NCBI RefSeq assembly: GCF_025499605.1
Contig: NZ_JAFMVC010000026.1
Coordinates: 1 to 64,000 of the forward strand
DNA: 64,000 nt
Source: Carboxylicivirga litoralis
Lineage (GTDB): Bacteria; Bacteroidota; Bacteroidia; Bacteroidales; Marinilabiliaceae
Direction: 5' to 3'
The notes below the pieces were generated by a model that did not search any database, had not been told where the DNA came from, and saw nothing but the letters and a program-made list of their open reading frames with translations. A program made the translations under genes and the position numbers. The first letter of the stretch is position 1. Each line of letters begins with the position of its first letter. Of the stretch, positions 55,401 to 64,000 are shown piece after piece.

Positions 55401-55671
55401 TGCCCTGACCTGTATAGGCAACTTCTTTTGTTTGCATACCCACAAAGGAGAATACAACTGCTGCAGCATCACTCGGAACACCCAAATTGTATTGACCATC
55501 GATATTCGTAACTGTACCAATGGTTGTCCCTTTAACAAACACCGAAACACCAGGGATTGGACTTCCATCCATGGCGTCACTAACTGTACCGGTTACATTT
55601 GTGGTTTGGGCATAAATTGCCTGCAAACCCACCATAACCATAAACGAAAGTGCAAATAGTACTTTCTTCAT
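52498..55671 (-). CDS. SusC/RagA-type TonB-dependent transporter, pair 3
   Basis: 1057 residues: signal peptide (1-22, ending IYAQ), CarboxypepD_reg-like domain, TonB-box-like GEVMVVAYGT, plug and barrel ending VVSFGVNVSF. It shares its barrel organisation with SusC 2 (e.g. GDGAPSGRF/GDGAPSGRY, YDYAGVDP, NTYEFDNF-type segments), so these two are the closest pair. The leader has only a poor -7 box (TATTTTAG), so its promoter is weaker or different from operons 1 and 2. Substrate unknown. Confidence 0.94.
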   Translation of the reverse strand: MKKVLFALSFMVMVGLQAIYAQTTNVTGTVSDAMDGSPIPGVSVFVKGTTIGTVTNIDGQYNLGVPSDAAAVVFSFVGMQTKEVAYTGQGSISVMMESESLDVGEVMVVAYGTAKKESFTGSAGVVGAEKLEKRTITSVGQAFEGSTTGVQVAGATGQPGESPNIRIRGYGTLNGDASPLYVVDGSPFDGSLADISPDDIASMTILKDASSTALYGARAANGVVMITTKSGKKSDGKVKIEVKAVGGVVTQAIPYYETVGAKDYYELMFEGYKNSLIHSNGYTEADAAAKASSGIYSKLKYNPFDVADDQIVGVDGKINPDANVIAKSLDWYEPLEQTGHRQNYNVSGSGGGEHHNYYFSLGYLEEEGYVVDSDFERFNTRMNVNVTPKKWLKLGTNLSASVSTQGLASATDGNTSYANPFNFARYMGPIYPVYIVDPTTGDYILDEYTGEKQYDLGGGYSQYGINARPSGANNGRHIAAELDYNFNETKRNNLSNRSFAEFTIIDGLKVSTNIGLDIQNYTKKEYENDVVGDGAPSGRFNETRYTRTVINWNQLINYTTSINEVHNIEVLLGHESYDRNYTNMYGMKSNQTVTNTYEFDNFVTPTSLSGYSYDKKNEGYLGRFKYNYMNKYYFEGSYRRDGSSVFHQDERWGGFYSVGATWRMDQEAFIQSINWIDQLKLRASYGQVGNDRLGTNVADFYAYQALYGFRPNAGAPGLYWSTVGNDALTWESNNSFDAAVEFTVLNNRLSGSLEFYKKTSEDLLYDMPLPLSMGLNSQPRNIATMYNQGFEIGLSGTIIKNHAFNWDMDIQASTVKNEITEIPDPFINGSKRWSKGHSVYDYWLYDYAGVDPDNGAALYNVWEEEDGKMVQQFDAEGNAVTTTSYSAAGKRYTGDSSIPDLFGSISSAFSYKGFDLNVLMTYSIGGKILDYNYASLMHGGTYGRALHVDQKDGWRQEGDNTDIPRLENGNSNINPTTDRWLTDASYLALKNINLSYTFRQQAVKDFGISQLKVFATAENLFMLTERKGMNPQEAFSGTTSNVYLPSRVVSFGVNVSF

Positions 55672-56383
55672 AGACTAAAGGTTTTAAATTAATAATACTA
55701 GTTGTTTGAAATTTTGGGCAGCTAAAATAATACTACTATTACACTTGAACGTTTGCAATTGCATGATTTAAATCATCATCTTTTTGCAATCATATACGAA
55801 TTATATTCACTATAGAAACTTACGTTTTTATTTTTGCAAGCCTTTGCGAATATCAATATGTTATTCCTAGCTTATTCATACCTTCCAGAACTTACAATTA
55901 ACAGTTTTTACCAACTTTTACCCTACATTTAGTTGGGTTTTACCAATTTTAAGAATTGATTCTTCAAAAACTTTTTTGATACCGAAAACACACATTCACT
56001 TCAATATAATTGAATGCGAGCATCATAAACTAAAAAAGCACCTCCGTTGAGATGCTATTTTTCAAACTAGTATATTAATTTAAAACCTAAAAAGGTGATA
56101 AATTCTGCGCTAAGGTGTTTTATAACACAAATACAAATAAACACTTTTTACCATTATTTCACAATTACATTGAAAAATATTAACTCCCCGTCTCAACCAA
56201 CACCCTTTCATGCTTGCCTCTAAAAACTTATACTAACAAAACATTTATTAACACTTTCATTATAGATAAGCATAGTGAACAAAAAGTTAAATTCTTTTTT
56301 GCCCTAATGAACTTTGTTTTTCATTCAAATCCTAACTAAAATCAGTTAAGATAACGTGAATAATAAACGAAATCTAAATTGAC
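55672..56383. other. Gene-less gap before susC 3
   Basis: About 700 AT-rich bases without a coding frame. It contains one terminator-like hairpin (56037-56061); otherwise I see nothing. Confidence 0.5.
56037..56061 (-). terminator. Terminator-like hairpin about 370 bases before susC 3
   Basis: AGCACCTC pairs with GAGATGCT (one mismatch) around loop CGTT, with A and T runs on either side. The preceding operon already ends at 56384. Confidence 0.6.
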
Positions 56384-56409
56384 AAAAGGTAGCCGAAAGG
56401 CCACCTTTT
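56384..56409 (-). terminator. Terminator of SusCD operon 4
   Basis: AAAAGGT-a-GCC pairs with GGC-c-ACCTTTT around GAAA, 37 bases after the stop at 56446. Confidence 0.8.
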
Positions 56410-56445
56410 ATCCTATTACTAATCTAAACCTAATTGCTATTAAAT

Positions 56446-57906
56446 TTATGGGTTTTGATCTTCATCATTTATCTCACTATTAGCATCCAACTCATTTTGT
56501 GGAATCTGATAGATAAACTTATTATCATTTGCCGGCACTTGTTTAATAACAGTTGCATGGTGGTTATTAGATTTTGTTCTATCTAAAGCTTCGCCTCGTC
56601 GAACCATATCAAGGAATCGTTTTCCATCTCCCCAACACTCTATTCGTTTTTGGAAGTAGATTTCTTCTTTTAAAGTACGTTTTGCTGTTGTAGTGTTATA
56701 CTCCGAATTTCTTGTCTTCATAACTGCTTCAAGAGCCATCTTTGCTCCAGACTCATCACCCACAAGAAGCAATGCTTCCGCTTTTAGAAAGTACATTTCA
56801 GCCACTCGGTAATAAACATAATCAGACTCAAAACCACCTACATCTCTAAACTTTGAGCAAACCTGATAAGTAACACCTTCAACAGTTTTGTTATGAAACC
56901 ACTTAGAACGCTCATCTTTTTCATCAACACCATCGATTAACTCGCTTGCTACTTCCTTGTATTGCGATAAACCACCTGCATAACCTTCTCCATATGGGTC
57001 AATATGACTAGGGAATGATGCATAAAATGTACAAGTTTCAGCATTAATACGCGATCCCCAAAGTACTTCTTTCATATCAACACTGTTGAAGCCATTGTGA
57101 AGCTCGCTCCCTTGTAATAACTCACCACCTTTAATGGCCAAATCACAATACTTTGCCACTTCTTCCCATTGATTAGGATAATCAGTGACGAAGCTTAAAA
57201 CATTAGCCATTATGGCTGCCACAGCATATTCATTTAATTCCTCGGGTTTCGACTTCCCTTTTCCTTCAAGTAGTTTGTAAGCATTCTTAAGGTCTGAGAT
57301 AATTAAGTCATATACATCGGCAACCGGTTGACGAGAAGCCAATACTAAGTCTTCGGTATAAATTGGTATACCCGGAGCATTTTTATCAATCCGGTAAGGA
57401 TGCTGAAAGCGGTTAATCAGCCCAAAATATGAGTATCCGCGAGCGGCATAAGCCTGCCCTAGAATACTTTCGTGCTCTTCCGTTAATTCTGTTGTTTCAT
57501 CCTCGGGCTTTAACAAGCCAATCGCATTGTTTGCACCACGAATTAACTCATAATACAACGCCCAACAACTTCTTGGTCGTCTGTAAGCAGCAGCTCTGTT
57601 ATCTAGTCGATAATCAAAAACAAACCACCCGCGATTATAAGCGATATCATCGGTCATCATATCTGACCCTAATTCCATTGCTTTAACACCGAAATCATCA
57701 TGACTTGTTCTGTACTTAAACATATCTGTATAGATACCTGCAACGTTGGCTTTTGCGATAGACACAACAGCTTCGGGATCTGTTACTAAAAGCTCATCAA
57801 TTTGCTCCTGAGAAGCTTTATCTGTTGGTTCGTGATTGAAAAAATCATCAGAACACGCAGTTAACAAGGCTAATAAGCCAAGAATATATAATTGCTTTAA
57901 TTTCAT
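56446..57906 (-). CDS. SusD/RagB-like lipoprotein, pair 4
   Basis: 486 residues, shorter than the other three, with lipobox LLTAC (Cys18). RagB/SusD features: AAGYSY-type TPR helix QAYAARGYSYFGLINRF, YRVAEMYFLKAEALLL, YFQKRIECWGDGKRFLDMVR, YQIPQNELDANSEI and the terminal DEDQNP. It is divergent from SusD 2 and 3 and so likely binds another ligand. It follows susC 4 by 10 bases. Confidence 0.92.
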   Translation of the reverse strand: MKLKQLYILGLLALLTACSDDFFNHEPTDKASQEQIDELLVTDPEAVVSIAKANVAGIYTDMFKYRTSHDDFGVKAMELGSDMMTDDIAYNRGWFVFDYRLDNRAAAYRRPRSCWALYYELIRGANNAIGLLKPEDETTELTEEHESILGQAYAARGYSYFGLINRFQHPYRIDKNAPGIPIYTEDLVLASRQPVADVYDLIISDLKNAYKLLEGKGKSKPEELNEYAVAAIMANVLSFVTDYPNQWEEVAKYCDLAIKGGELLQGSELHNGFNSVDMKEVLWGSRINAETCTFYASFPSHIDPYGEGYAGGLSQYKEVASELIDGVDEKDERSKWFHNKTVEGVTYQVCSKFRDVGGFESDYVYYRVAEMYFLKAEALLLVGDESGAKMALEAVMKTRNSEYNTTTAKRTLKEEIYFQKRIECWGDGKRFLDMVRRGEALDRTKSNNHHATVIKQVPANDNKFIYQIPQNELDANSEINDEDQNP

Positions 57907-57916
57907 TTCCTAATCA

Positions 57917-60900
57917 TTAAAAGTTAACATTCAGTCCTACCGAAACTGTTCTGATTGGCGCATAGTTGAAACTATTGTTTGAACCACTAAAATATTGACG
58001 TGGATCCATTCCCGAGCGCTTACTAACCAACAACACATTATCAGCGGCAACATACACACGCATTGATTTGATATTAATTCTATCAATCAACTGCGATGGT
58101 AAAGTATAACCAAGAGTAATGTTTCTGACATTAAAATAGGAGGCATCAATTAAGAAGCGATCAGAGCGCTGGTTGGCATCCTGGTAGTTTTCTTCGATAC
58201 GAGGAATGTCTGTGTTTCTATTTTCTGGCGTCCATGCCTTACGAATATCCGTATGCCAGTTTGTTCCAAGGTTACCAGCGTGCATTAAGCCCGCATAATT
58301 ACCATCGTATACCTGACCGCCAATCTGGAAGTTAGTAACGAGTGACAAATCAACATTTTTGTATGTAAAGGTGTTGTTCCAAGAGCCCTGGAAATCCGGC
58401 AATGAAGAACCTGATATCACTCTCGAATCTGAACTACTTACTTCTTCGTAACTATCCGTTTTCACCATTGTTTCATTACCTTCTTCATCTGTCGTCTTCA
58501 TCCAGTAAAGTGCCGAACCAGTTTCCGGGTCAACTCCAGCCCATTGGTTTAAGTAAAAGTCATAAATTGAACCACCTACGGTTAAGATTTTATTGCCGCG
58601 CACAATACCTTCCTCAACTTTATCGGCCGGCAATGCTGTAATCTCATTTTTATAATGAGTGCCGAAAACGGCCATATTCCATGTGAAATTTGTATTGCGG
58701 ATAATATCGTAAGCCACATTAAAATCAACACCTTCATTTTTCATGTCGGCAATATTCTCAGGAATATAAGAGATACCCGATGATGTTGGCTGTGGATTGT
58801 TAAACAACAAATCAGAAGTAGCACGATTAAAGTATTCGAATTCAAAACGCAGACGACTATTTAATGCAGTCATTTCAACACCTACGTTAAGGTTCTTACT
58901 CACCTCCCAGGTTAAATCTTTATTTCCTTTGTAAGCCAACGAAAGACTTACCTCGCCGTTGTTATTGACAACATTATACATGTCCTTATATGGATAATAT
59001 ACCGTGTAACCACCCGTATCTAAGATACCGTCATTACCCTGAACACCATATGAACCTTTAAGCTTAAGGTTATCAATCCAGTCTACACTGCTCATAAACT
59101 CCTCTTCACTAACTCGCCATGAACCACCAACAGACCAGAAGTTACCCCAGCGATTATCTTCGTGGAATTTAGACGAACCATCGGTACGGAAACTAGCAGA
59201 GAAATAATAGCGATCTTTAAAATCGTAGTTAACCTGCGACAGATAACTTTCAATGGTATGGCGATACGATGCTGAAGTCAAACCAACAATGTTTACACCA
59301 TTATTAAACTCATGATTATCCGGAATAAAGAACTTCGTTTTCTCACCATACAGCTGCGACATTTTATTATCATACGATTCATGACCTGCCAACACCGAAA
59401 TGGTATGCTGTCCGAACGATTGATTATACTTCAACAACTGGTTGGTTGTCATTGTCTGATAACGATTACCATACTTCTGAGAGCGTCCTTGCACATTCAC
59501 CGCGTCACCATTTAGCGGACTATAAAACACCGTCCGATTCAGGTTTCTTAGGTCATACGCAACATTGGCCGTAAAATTGAAATGCTTTAGAAAATCAACA
59601 GAAACGTAGCTGCGATTACTAAAACTGTCTTCGATGCGGTTATTTAAATCATAAGCCGACATGGCTGCCGGGTTTTGACGAGCACCGTACACGCGACCAG
59701 CTGTACCTTCCATGGTTTTATCACCAAAATCATACATAACTTCACCGGTAGGACTATACTGCTTATTTCCATCAGCATCGTAGATATAAACCGGATATAA
59801 TGGCGCTACGTTTTGCGTAAACATAAACGGATTGGAGAATGAGCTACCCGATGATGTCTTCGGTGCATTTTGCTCACCTCGTGAGTAAGAGAGGTTCGTG
59901 CCTAACTTAATATGCTTTGTTAGTTGATAATCGTAATTAGTTCTTAACGAAAAACGTTCAAAAGAAGAGCCTCGGATAATACCTTCATCCTCCAAATAAC
60001 CCAATGAAATGTAATGATTCGATTTTTCACCGCCACCACTAATATTTAAGTTATACTCCTGACGTTTACCATTCTCGAACGTTTCGTTTTCCCAGTTATC
60101 GTTATACAAATAAGGAGCGCTTGATACAGTCCCATCAGGTAACACTACCTGGTTATCAGCCACTTCACGGTATGGGTTATAGCCACCAAGACGATTGATA
60201 ATATCATTGGACGCTTCAACTCCAGCTTCCTCCATGGTAAATTCACCTCCGGCATAAAAACCGTTACGATAGGCTTCCCAGGCTTTTCCAATATATTCAC
60301 CAGGATCGGTAAACACATCATAAGCAGGAACAGCACGGGCATTCACACCAACTCTGGCATCAAAAGTCACACGTGACTCTCCCTTTTTACCTTTTTTGGT
60401 TGTAATCATGATAACCCCATTGGCACCACGAGAACCATACAAGGCTGCACTGGCAGCATCTTTCAATACTGTTAACGACTCTATGTCCTGTGGATTAATC
60501 GCATTCAGCTTACCATCATAAGGCACGCCATCAACCACGTAAAGTGGTGAACTTGATGCATTGATAGAACCAACTCCCCGAATACGAATAGAAGCATCTG
60601 AACCAGGCTGACCGCTCGAACTCACCACCTGAACTCCAGAAGTGGTTCCTTCTAATGCTTTAGATACAGATGACGTTTGCATTTTTGCAATCTGCTCGCC
60701 TCCTACTACTGCCGCCGAACCTGTAAATGATTCCTTTTTTGCAGTACCATAAGCAACAACCATTACTTCTCCCACATCAATTGCATCGCTTTGCATTACA
60801 GCATTAACTGTAGTTTTCCCGGCAATAACAATTTCTTGAGTTGTCATACCAACGAATGAAAAAACAAGAGTTTCGGAATCAGCCGGAATCTCCAGATTGT

Positions 60901-61081
60901 ACTTCCCATCTGGCATAGTAATCGTTCCAACCGTGGTTCCTTTTACAAATACTGATACTCCGGGAATCGGACTCCCATCAGTTGCATCAGTCACAACACC
61001 GGTTATACTGGTAGTTTGCGCATAAATCGACTGCAAACCAAGCACAACCATTAACGAAAGTGCAAATAGTACTTTCTTCAT
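57917..61081 (-). CDS. SusC/RagA-type TonB-dependent transporter, pair 4
   Basis: 1054 residues: signal peptide (1-22), CarboxypepD_reg-like domain, TonB-box-like GEVMVVAYGT, plug and barrel ending TVSVGLNVNF. The N-terminal domain is nearly the same as in the other three SusC proteins; the barrel is nearer to SusC 1 (KAWTPENRNTDIPR compared with NAWTPENTNTNVPR, GMDPRQYFSG compared with GLDPRQSFTS). It is the first gene of the four-operon run, divergent from mutS. Substrate unknown. Confidence 0.94.
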   Translation of the reverse strand: MKKVLFALSLMVVLGLQSIYAQTTSITGVVTDATDGSPIPGVSVFVKGTTVGTITMPDGKYNLEIPADSETLVFSFVGMTTQEIVIAGKTTVNAVMQSDAIDVGEVMVVAYGTAKKESFTGSAAVVGGEQIAKMQTSSVSKALEGTTSGVQVVSSSGQPGSDASIRIRGVGSINASSSPLYVVDGVPYDGKLNAINPQDIESLTVLKDAASAALYGSRGANGVIMITTKKGKKGESRVTFDARVGVNARAVPAYDVFTDPGEYIGKAWEAYRNGFYAGGEFTMEEAGVEASNDIINRLGGYNPYREVADNQVVLPDGTVSSAPYLYNDNWENETFENGKRQEYNLNISGGGEKSNHYISLGYLEDEGIIRGSSFERFSLRTNYDYQLTKHIKLGTNLSYSRGEQNAPKTSSGSSFSNPFMFTQNVAPLYPVYIYDADGNKQYSPTGEVMYDFGDKTMEGTAGRVYGARQNPAAMSAYDLNNRIEDSFSNRSYVSVDFLKHFNFTANVAYDLRNLNRTVFYSPLNGDAVNVQGRSQKYGNRYQTMTTNQLLKYNQSFGQHTISVLAGHESYDNKMSQLYGEKTKFFIPDNHEFNNGVNIVGLTSASYRHTIESYLSQVNYDFKDRYYFSASFRTDGSSKFHEDNRWGNFWSVGGSWRVSEEEFMSSVDWIDNLKLKGSYGVQGNDGILDTGGYTVYYPYKDMYNVVNNNGEVSLSLAYKGNKDLTWEVSKNLNVGVEMTALNSRLRFEFEYFNRATSDLLFNNPQPTSSGISYIPENIADMKNEGVDFNVAYDIIRNTNFTWNMAVFGTHYKNEITALPADKVEEGIVRGNKILTVGGSIYDFYLNQWAGVDPETGSALYWMKTTDEEGNETMVKTDSYEEVSSSDSRVISGSSLPDFQGSWNNTFTYKNVDLSLVTNFQIGGQVYDGNYAGLMHAGNLGTNWHTDIRKAWTPENRNTDIPRIEENYQDANQRSDRFLIDASYFNVRNITLGYTLPSQLIDRINIKSMRVYVAADNVLLVSKRSGMDPRQYFSGSNNSFNYAPIRTVSVGLNVNF

Positions 61082-61128
61082 AGACTAAAGGTTTTAAATT
61101 TAATAAACATTTAATGTAAATCTCGCCA

Positions 61129-61136
61129 CGAATATA
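61129..61136 (-). promoter_or_regulatory. Weak -7 box of SusCD operon 4
   Basis: Minus strand TATATTCG (61136-61129), one mismatch to TAnnTTTG, with TTG about 19 bases upstream; 47 bases before the ATG. Confidence 0.4.
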
Positions 61137-61409
61137 GTATTACTATCTTTTTCAATTGCTTCGCAATGTATGATAATAGTCATATGTATTTTCTTTTACT
61201 TTCTATTTAAAAGCTTATTAGGCAACTTTCATTTTGATGTCGTGCAATAACAGTTTCTTAATATTTTATTACTGCCCTTATTCACGCATATTTTTTCTAT
61301 CACAACAAGGCCAGTTGTTATTTTTTCTATTTGTTTAATTCTTATTAACTTCGTTAGAACAAACCACCCTTATTGGATACTATACTTGAACTCAAATAAG
61401 ACCTTGCTA

Positions 61410-61457
61410 AACCATTCAGCAATCAATTGTATTTGATTTGAATGGTTCTTTTATTTT
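61410..61457 (+). terminator. Hairpin with T tract between susC 4 and mutS
   Basis: AACCATTCA (61410-61418) pairs with GAATGGTT (61440-61447), followed by CTTTTATTTTT on the plus strand. It lies 114 bases before mutS, so it would end a plus-strand transcript begun upstream or act as a leader attenuator. Confidence 0.5.
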
Positions 61458-61570
61458 TCAGCTTAATAGTTTTACTTTTGATGCTCGAAAAAAATAGCAA
61501 CGCAATCAAACAAGATTATTTTGTTGTTTTCATGAATAATTATTCGTTGAATTACTTTAACTGATATACT

Positions 61571-64000
61571 TTGGCTAAAACAAAAAAAGCTCCGGTTCAA
61601 ACTCCATTGATGAAGCAGTACTATAGTATTAAGGATAAATATCCTGATGCCATCTTGCTGTTCAGAGTAGGTGATTTTTATGAAACATTTTCAGAGGACG
61701 CCATTAAGGCATCTGAGATATTGGGCATTACACTCACCCGGCGAGCCAATGGAGCTGCTTCCTATGTTGAATTAGCCGGTTTTCCACACCATGCTTTGGA
61801 TACCTACCTGCCAAAATTAGTCAGGGCAGGTGAACGCGTGGCGGTTTGCGACCAACTGGAAGACCCGAAAATGACCAAGAAGATTGTGAAACGGGGAGTA
61901 ACCGAACTGGTAACGCCAGGCGTAGCTATCAATGACAATATTCTTGAACACAAGGAAAACAACTTTTTAGCCAGTGTACATATCGATAAAAAAGTAGCCG
62001 GTGTTGCGTTTCTAGATATCTCCACAGGGGAATTTTTAACGGCTGAAGGCTCTTTTGAATACATCGAAAAACTACTGACTAACTTCAAGCCTAAGGAAGT
62101 CCTGTTTGAAAAAGGTAAACGAAAGGAATTCGAAGCTTATTTTGGAGATAAATATTACACCTATGCCTTTGATGATTGGGCGTTTGCGCCTGATTCGGCA
62201 CACGACAGGCTCCTAAAACACTTTGAAACCAACTCATTAAAAGGTTTCGGGGTGCACAACCTAAGTTATGGAATCACTGCTGCCGGAGCAATTTTGCATT
62301 ATCTTGATTTAACGCAGCACCATAAAGTGCAACACATCACAGCACTAGGGCGTATCGATGAAGACAAATATGTGTGGTTGGATAAATTCACCATTCGCAA
62401 CCTCGAACTGTTTGGTTCGCTCAACGAAGGTGGCAAATCCTTAACGGATGTCATTGACTGCACCATCAGCCCCATGGGATCGCGTATGCTGAAACGCTGG
62501 GTGGCATTACCTTTAAAAGATGTAAAACCAATTGAAGATCGCTTAAGCGTGGTAGAGCATTTCTTTAAAGAACCAGCGCTTAAAAACGATATTGTTGAAG
62601 AACTGCATTCTATTGGTGATTTGGAGCGATTGGTAGCTAAAGTGGCAGCAGGAAGAATCACTCCTCGAGAACTGATTCAGCTAAAAACAGCGCTATTTGC
62701 CATTGAGCCGATTAAAGAAAGCTGTTTAAACAGTACCAATGACCACCTTCGCCATATTGGCGACCAACTCAATGCCTGCAGCACTATTCGCGAACGCATT
62801 CATCGAGAGATTGAGAACGAACCTCCTTCATTGATTGCCAAAGGTGGGGTAATTCAAACGGGTGTTAATACCGAACTCGATGAGCTACGCAAGATTGCCT
62901 ACTCGGGTAAAGATTACCTGGCCAACCTGCAACAGCGCCTGAGTGAGGAAACCAATATCCCAAGTATTAAAATTGCCTTCAATAATGTATTCGGCTATTA
63001 CATTGAAGTGCGCAATACGCATAAAGATAAAGTACCTGAAGAATGGATTCGAAAGCAAACATTGGTAAACGCCGAACGCTATATCACTGAAGAATTAAAA
63101 AATTACGAATCTAAAATATTAGGAGCTGAGGAAAAAATTCAAGCCATAGAAGCCAAGCTTTACAACGATTTGGTGATGGCTCTATCTGAATTCATACCAG
63201 CCATTCAACTGAATGCGATTTTATTGGCCAAAATTGACGTTTTAATTTCGTTTAACAACCTGGCTACTATTTCCAAATATGTTCGCCCGGTTGTTAACGA
63301 CGAATTGGAGTTAAGTATCTCAGCCGGTCGCCACCCGGTTATTGAAAAGCAACTCCCGGCTGGTGAAGAATACGTACCAAACGATGTTTTTCTTGACAAT
63401 GAAAAACAGCAAATTATTATCATTACCGGTCCCAACATGGCGGGTAAATCAGCTTTACTGAGACAAACGGCTCTCATAACACTAATGGCACAGATCGGCT
63501 GTTATGTTCCTGCTGAATCTGTCACTATTGGGGTGGTTGATAAAATATTCACCCGCGTTGGTGCTTCTGACAACATCAGCCTTGGCGAATCGACCTTTAT
63601 GGTGGAGATGAATGAGGCTGCCAGTATTTTGAACAACCTCACACCACGCAGTTTGGTTTTATTTGATGAATTAGGTCGTGGAACCAGCACCTACGATGGC
63701 ATCTCTATTGCCTGGTCTATTGTTGAATATATACACGAACATAAACGTGCCGGTGCAAAAACACTTTTTGCCACCCATTATCATGAACTGAATGAGATGG
63801 AAAAAACGCATAAGCGTTGCAAGAACTACAATGTATCGGTAAAAGAAGTTGATAATAAAGTTATTTTCCTTCGGAAACTAGTTCCGGGCGGCAGTAATCA
63901 CAGCTTTGGTATTCATGTGGCTAAAATGGCTGGCATGCCTAAAAGTGTAGTTAACAGAGCTAATGATATACTTGGAGAGCTCGAGAACTCGAATCGCAAA
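61571..64000 (+). CDS. mutS: DNA mismatch repair protein MutS (3' end beyond window)
   Basis: 810 codons are present with no stop; MutS is usually about 870 residues, so some 60 are missing. I start at the TTG at 61571: an in-frame stop lies at 61562 and this start keeps the TPLMKQY element seen near the N-terminus of MutS proteins. An ATG at 61610 is the alternative. The mismatch-reading Phe-x-Glu is in GDFYETF (Phe36, Glu38). The ATPase has Walker [10 protein letters not shown] (near 618), [10 protein letters not shown] and the THYHEL segment. It recognises mismatches and recruits MutL. It is divergent from susC 4. Confidence 0.96.
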   Translation, partial: MAKTKKAPVQTPLMKQYYSIKDKYPDAILLFRVGDFYETFSEDAIKASEILGITLTRRANGAASYVELAGFPHHALDTYLPKLVRAGERVAVCDQLEDPKMTKKIVKRGVTELVTPGVAINDNILEHKENNFLASVHIDKKVAGVAFLDISTGEFLTAEGSFEYIEKLLTNFKPKEVLFEKGKRKEFEAYFGDKYYTYAFDDWAFAPDSAHDRLLKHFETNSLKGFGVHNLSYGITAAGAILHYLDLTQHHKVQHITALGRIDEDKYVWLDKFTIRNLELFGSLNEGGKSLTDVIDCTISPMGSRMLKRWVALPLKDVKPIEDRLSVVEHFFKEPALKNDIVEELHSIGDLERLVAKVAAGRITPRELIQLKTALFAIEPIKESCLNSTNDHLRHIGDQLNACSTIRERIHREIENEPPSLIAKGGVIQTGVNTELDELRKIAYSGKDYLANLQQRLSEETNIPSIKIAFNNVFGYYIEVRNTHKDKVPEEWIRKQTLVNAERYITEELKNYESKILGAEEKIQAIEAKLYNDLVMALSEFIPAIQLNAILLAKIDVLISFNNLATISKYVRPVVNDELELSISAGRHPVIEKQLPAGEEYVPNDVFLDNEKQQIIIITGPNMAGKSALLRQTALITLMAQIGCYVPAESVTIGVVDKIFTRVGASDNISLGESTFMVEMNEAASILNNLTPRSLVLFDELGRGTSTYDGISIAWSIVEYIHEHKRAGAKTLFATHYHELNEMEKTHKRCKNYNVSVKEVDNKVIFLRKLVPGGSNHSFGIHVAKMAGMPKSVVNRANDILGELENSNRK

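Overview
The window comes from a member of the Bacteroidota, most likely a marine or anaerobic lineage near Marinilabiliales/Bacteroidales. The evidence is tandem SusC/SusD pairs, two proteins with type IX secretion (T9SS) type A sorting domains, Bacteroidetes-style TonB proteins, DUF4837, promoters of the TAnnTTTG type, and [FeFe] hydrogenases. No tRNA, rRNA gene, CRISPR array or complete insertion sequence was seen.

Layout. (1) 1-5000, minus strand: a probable copper/heavy-metal set (Cys/His-rich exported protein, TonB-dependent receptor, HMA-domain protein) and a lipoprotein of unknown family. (2) 5048-7630, plus: an ATP-grasp-like protein and a GH1 beta-glucosidase. (3) 7662-12148, minus: Cse60-like protein, TPR protein, DUF4837 lipoprotein and two tandem tonB paralogues, with a seven-unit 21-bp tandem repeat. 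(4) 12436-19273, plus: a PAS-sigma54 activator, then a hydrogenase-like operon (thioredoxin-like [2Fe-2S] protein, PAS-bearing [FeFe] hydrogenase with sensory-type active-site change, SpoIIE/PP2C phosphatase, second [2Fe-2S] protein, group-B-like [FeFe] hydrogenase). A -24/-12 promoter and a palindrome lie between activator and operon. (5) 19889-23375, minus: an NtrC-type response regulator and a TPR histidine kinase, convergent with the hydrogenase operon. (6) 23602-26392: a small outer-membrane-type protein, then msrC, a FolM-like reductase, a FolX-like epimerase and folK. (7) 26526-37015, minus: an ECF sigma factor and two copies of a lipoprotein + giant T9SS beta-propeller pair. In the downstream copy the lipoprotein gene is a frameshifted pseudogene. 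(8) 37228-61081, minus: four tandem SusC/SusD operons, the last-transcribed one carrying an extra SusE-position lipoprotein, with no CAZyme or dedicated regulator among them. (9) 61571-64000, plus: mutS, cut by the window end.

How it fits together. The hydrogenase region reads as a self-contained signalling and redox locus: the activator could drive the operon through sigma54, the sensory hydrogenase and phosphatase could report H2 or redox state, and the second hydrogenase could be the catalytic partner. The TonB proteins would energise the five TonB-dependent transporters in the window. Tandem duplication followed by divergence or decay recurs in tonB, the T9SS pair and SusCD, and is the main evolutionary theme.
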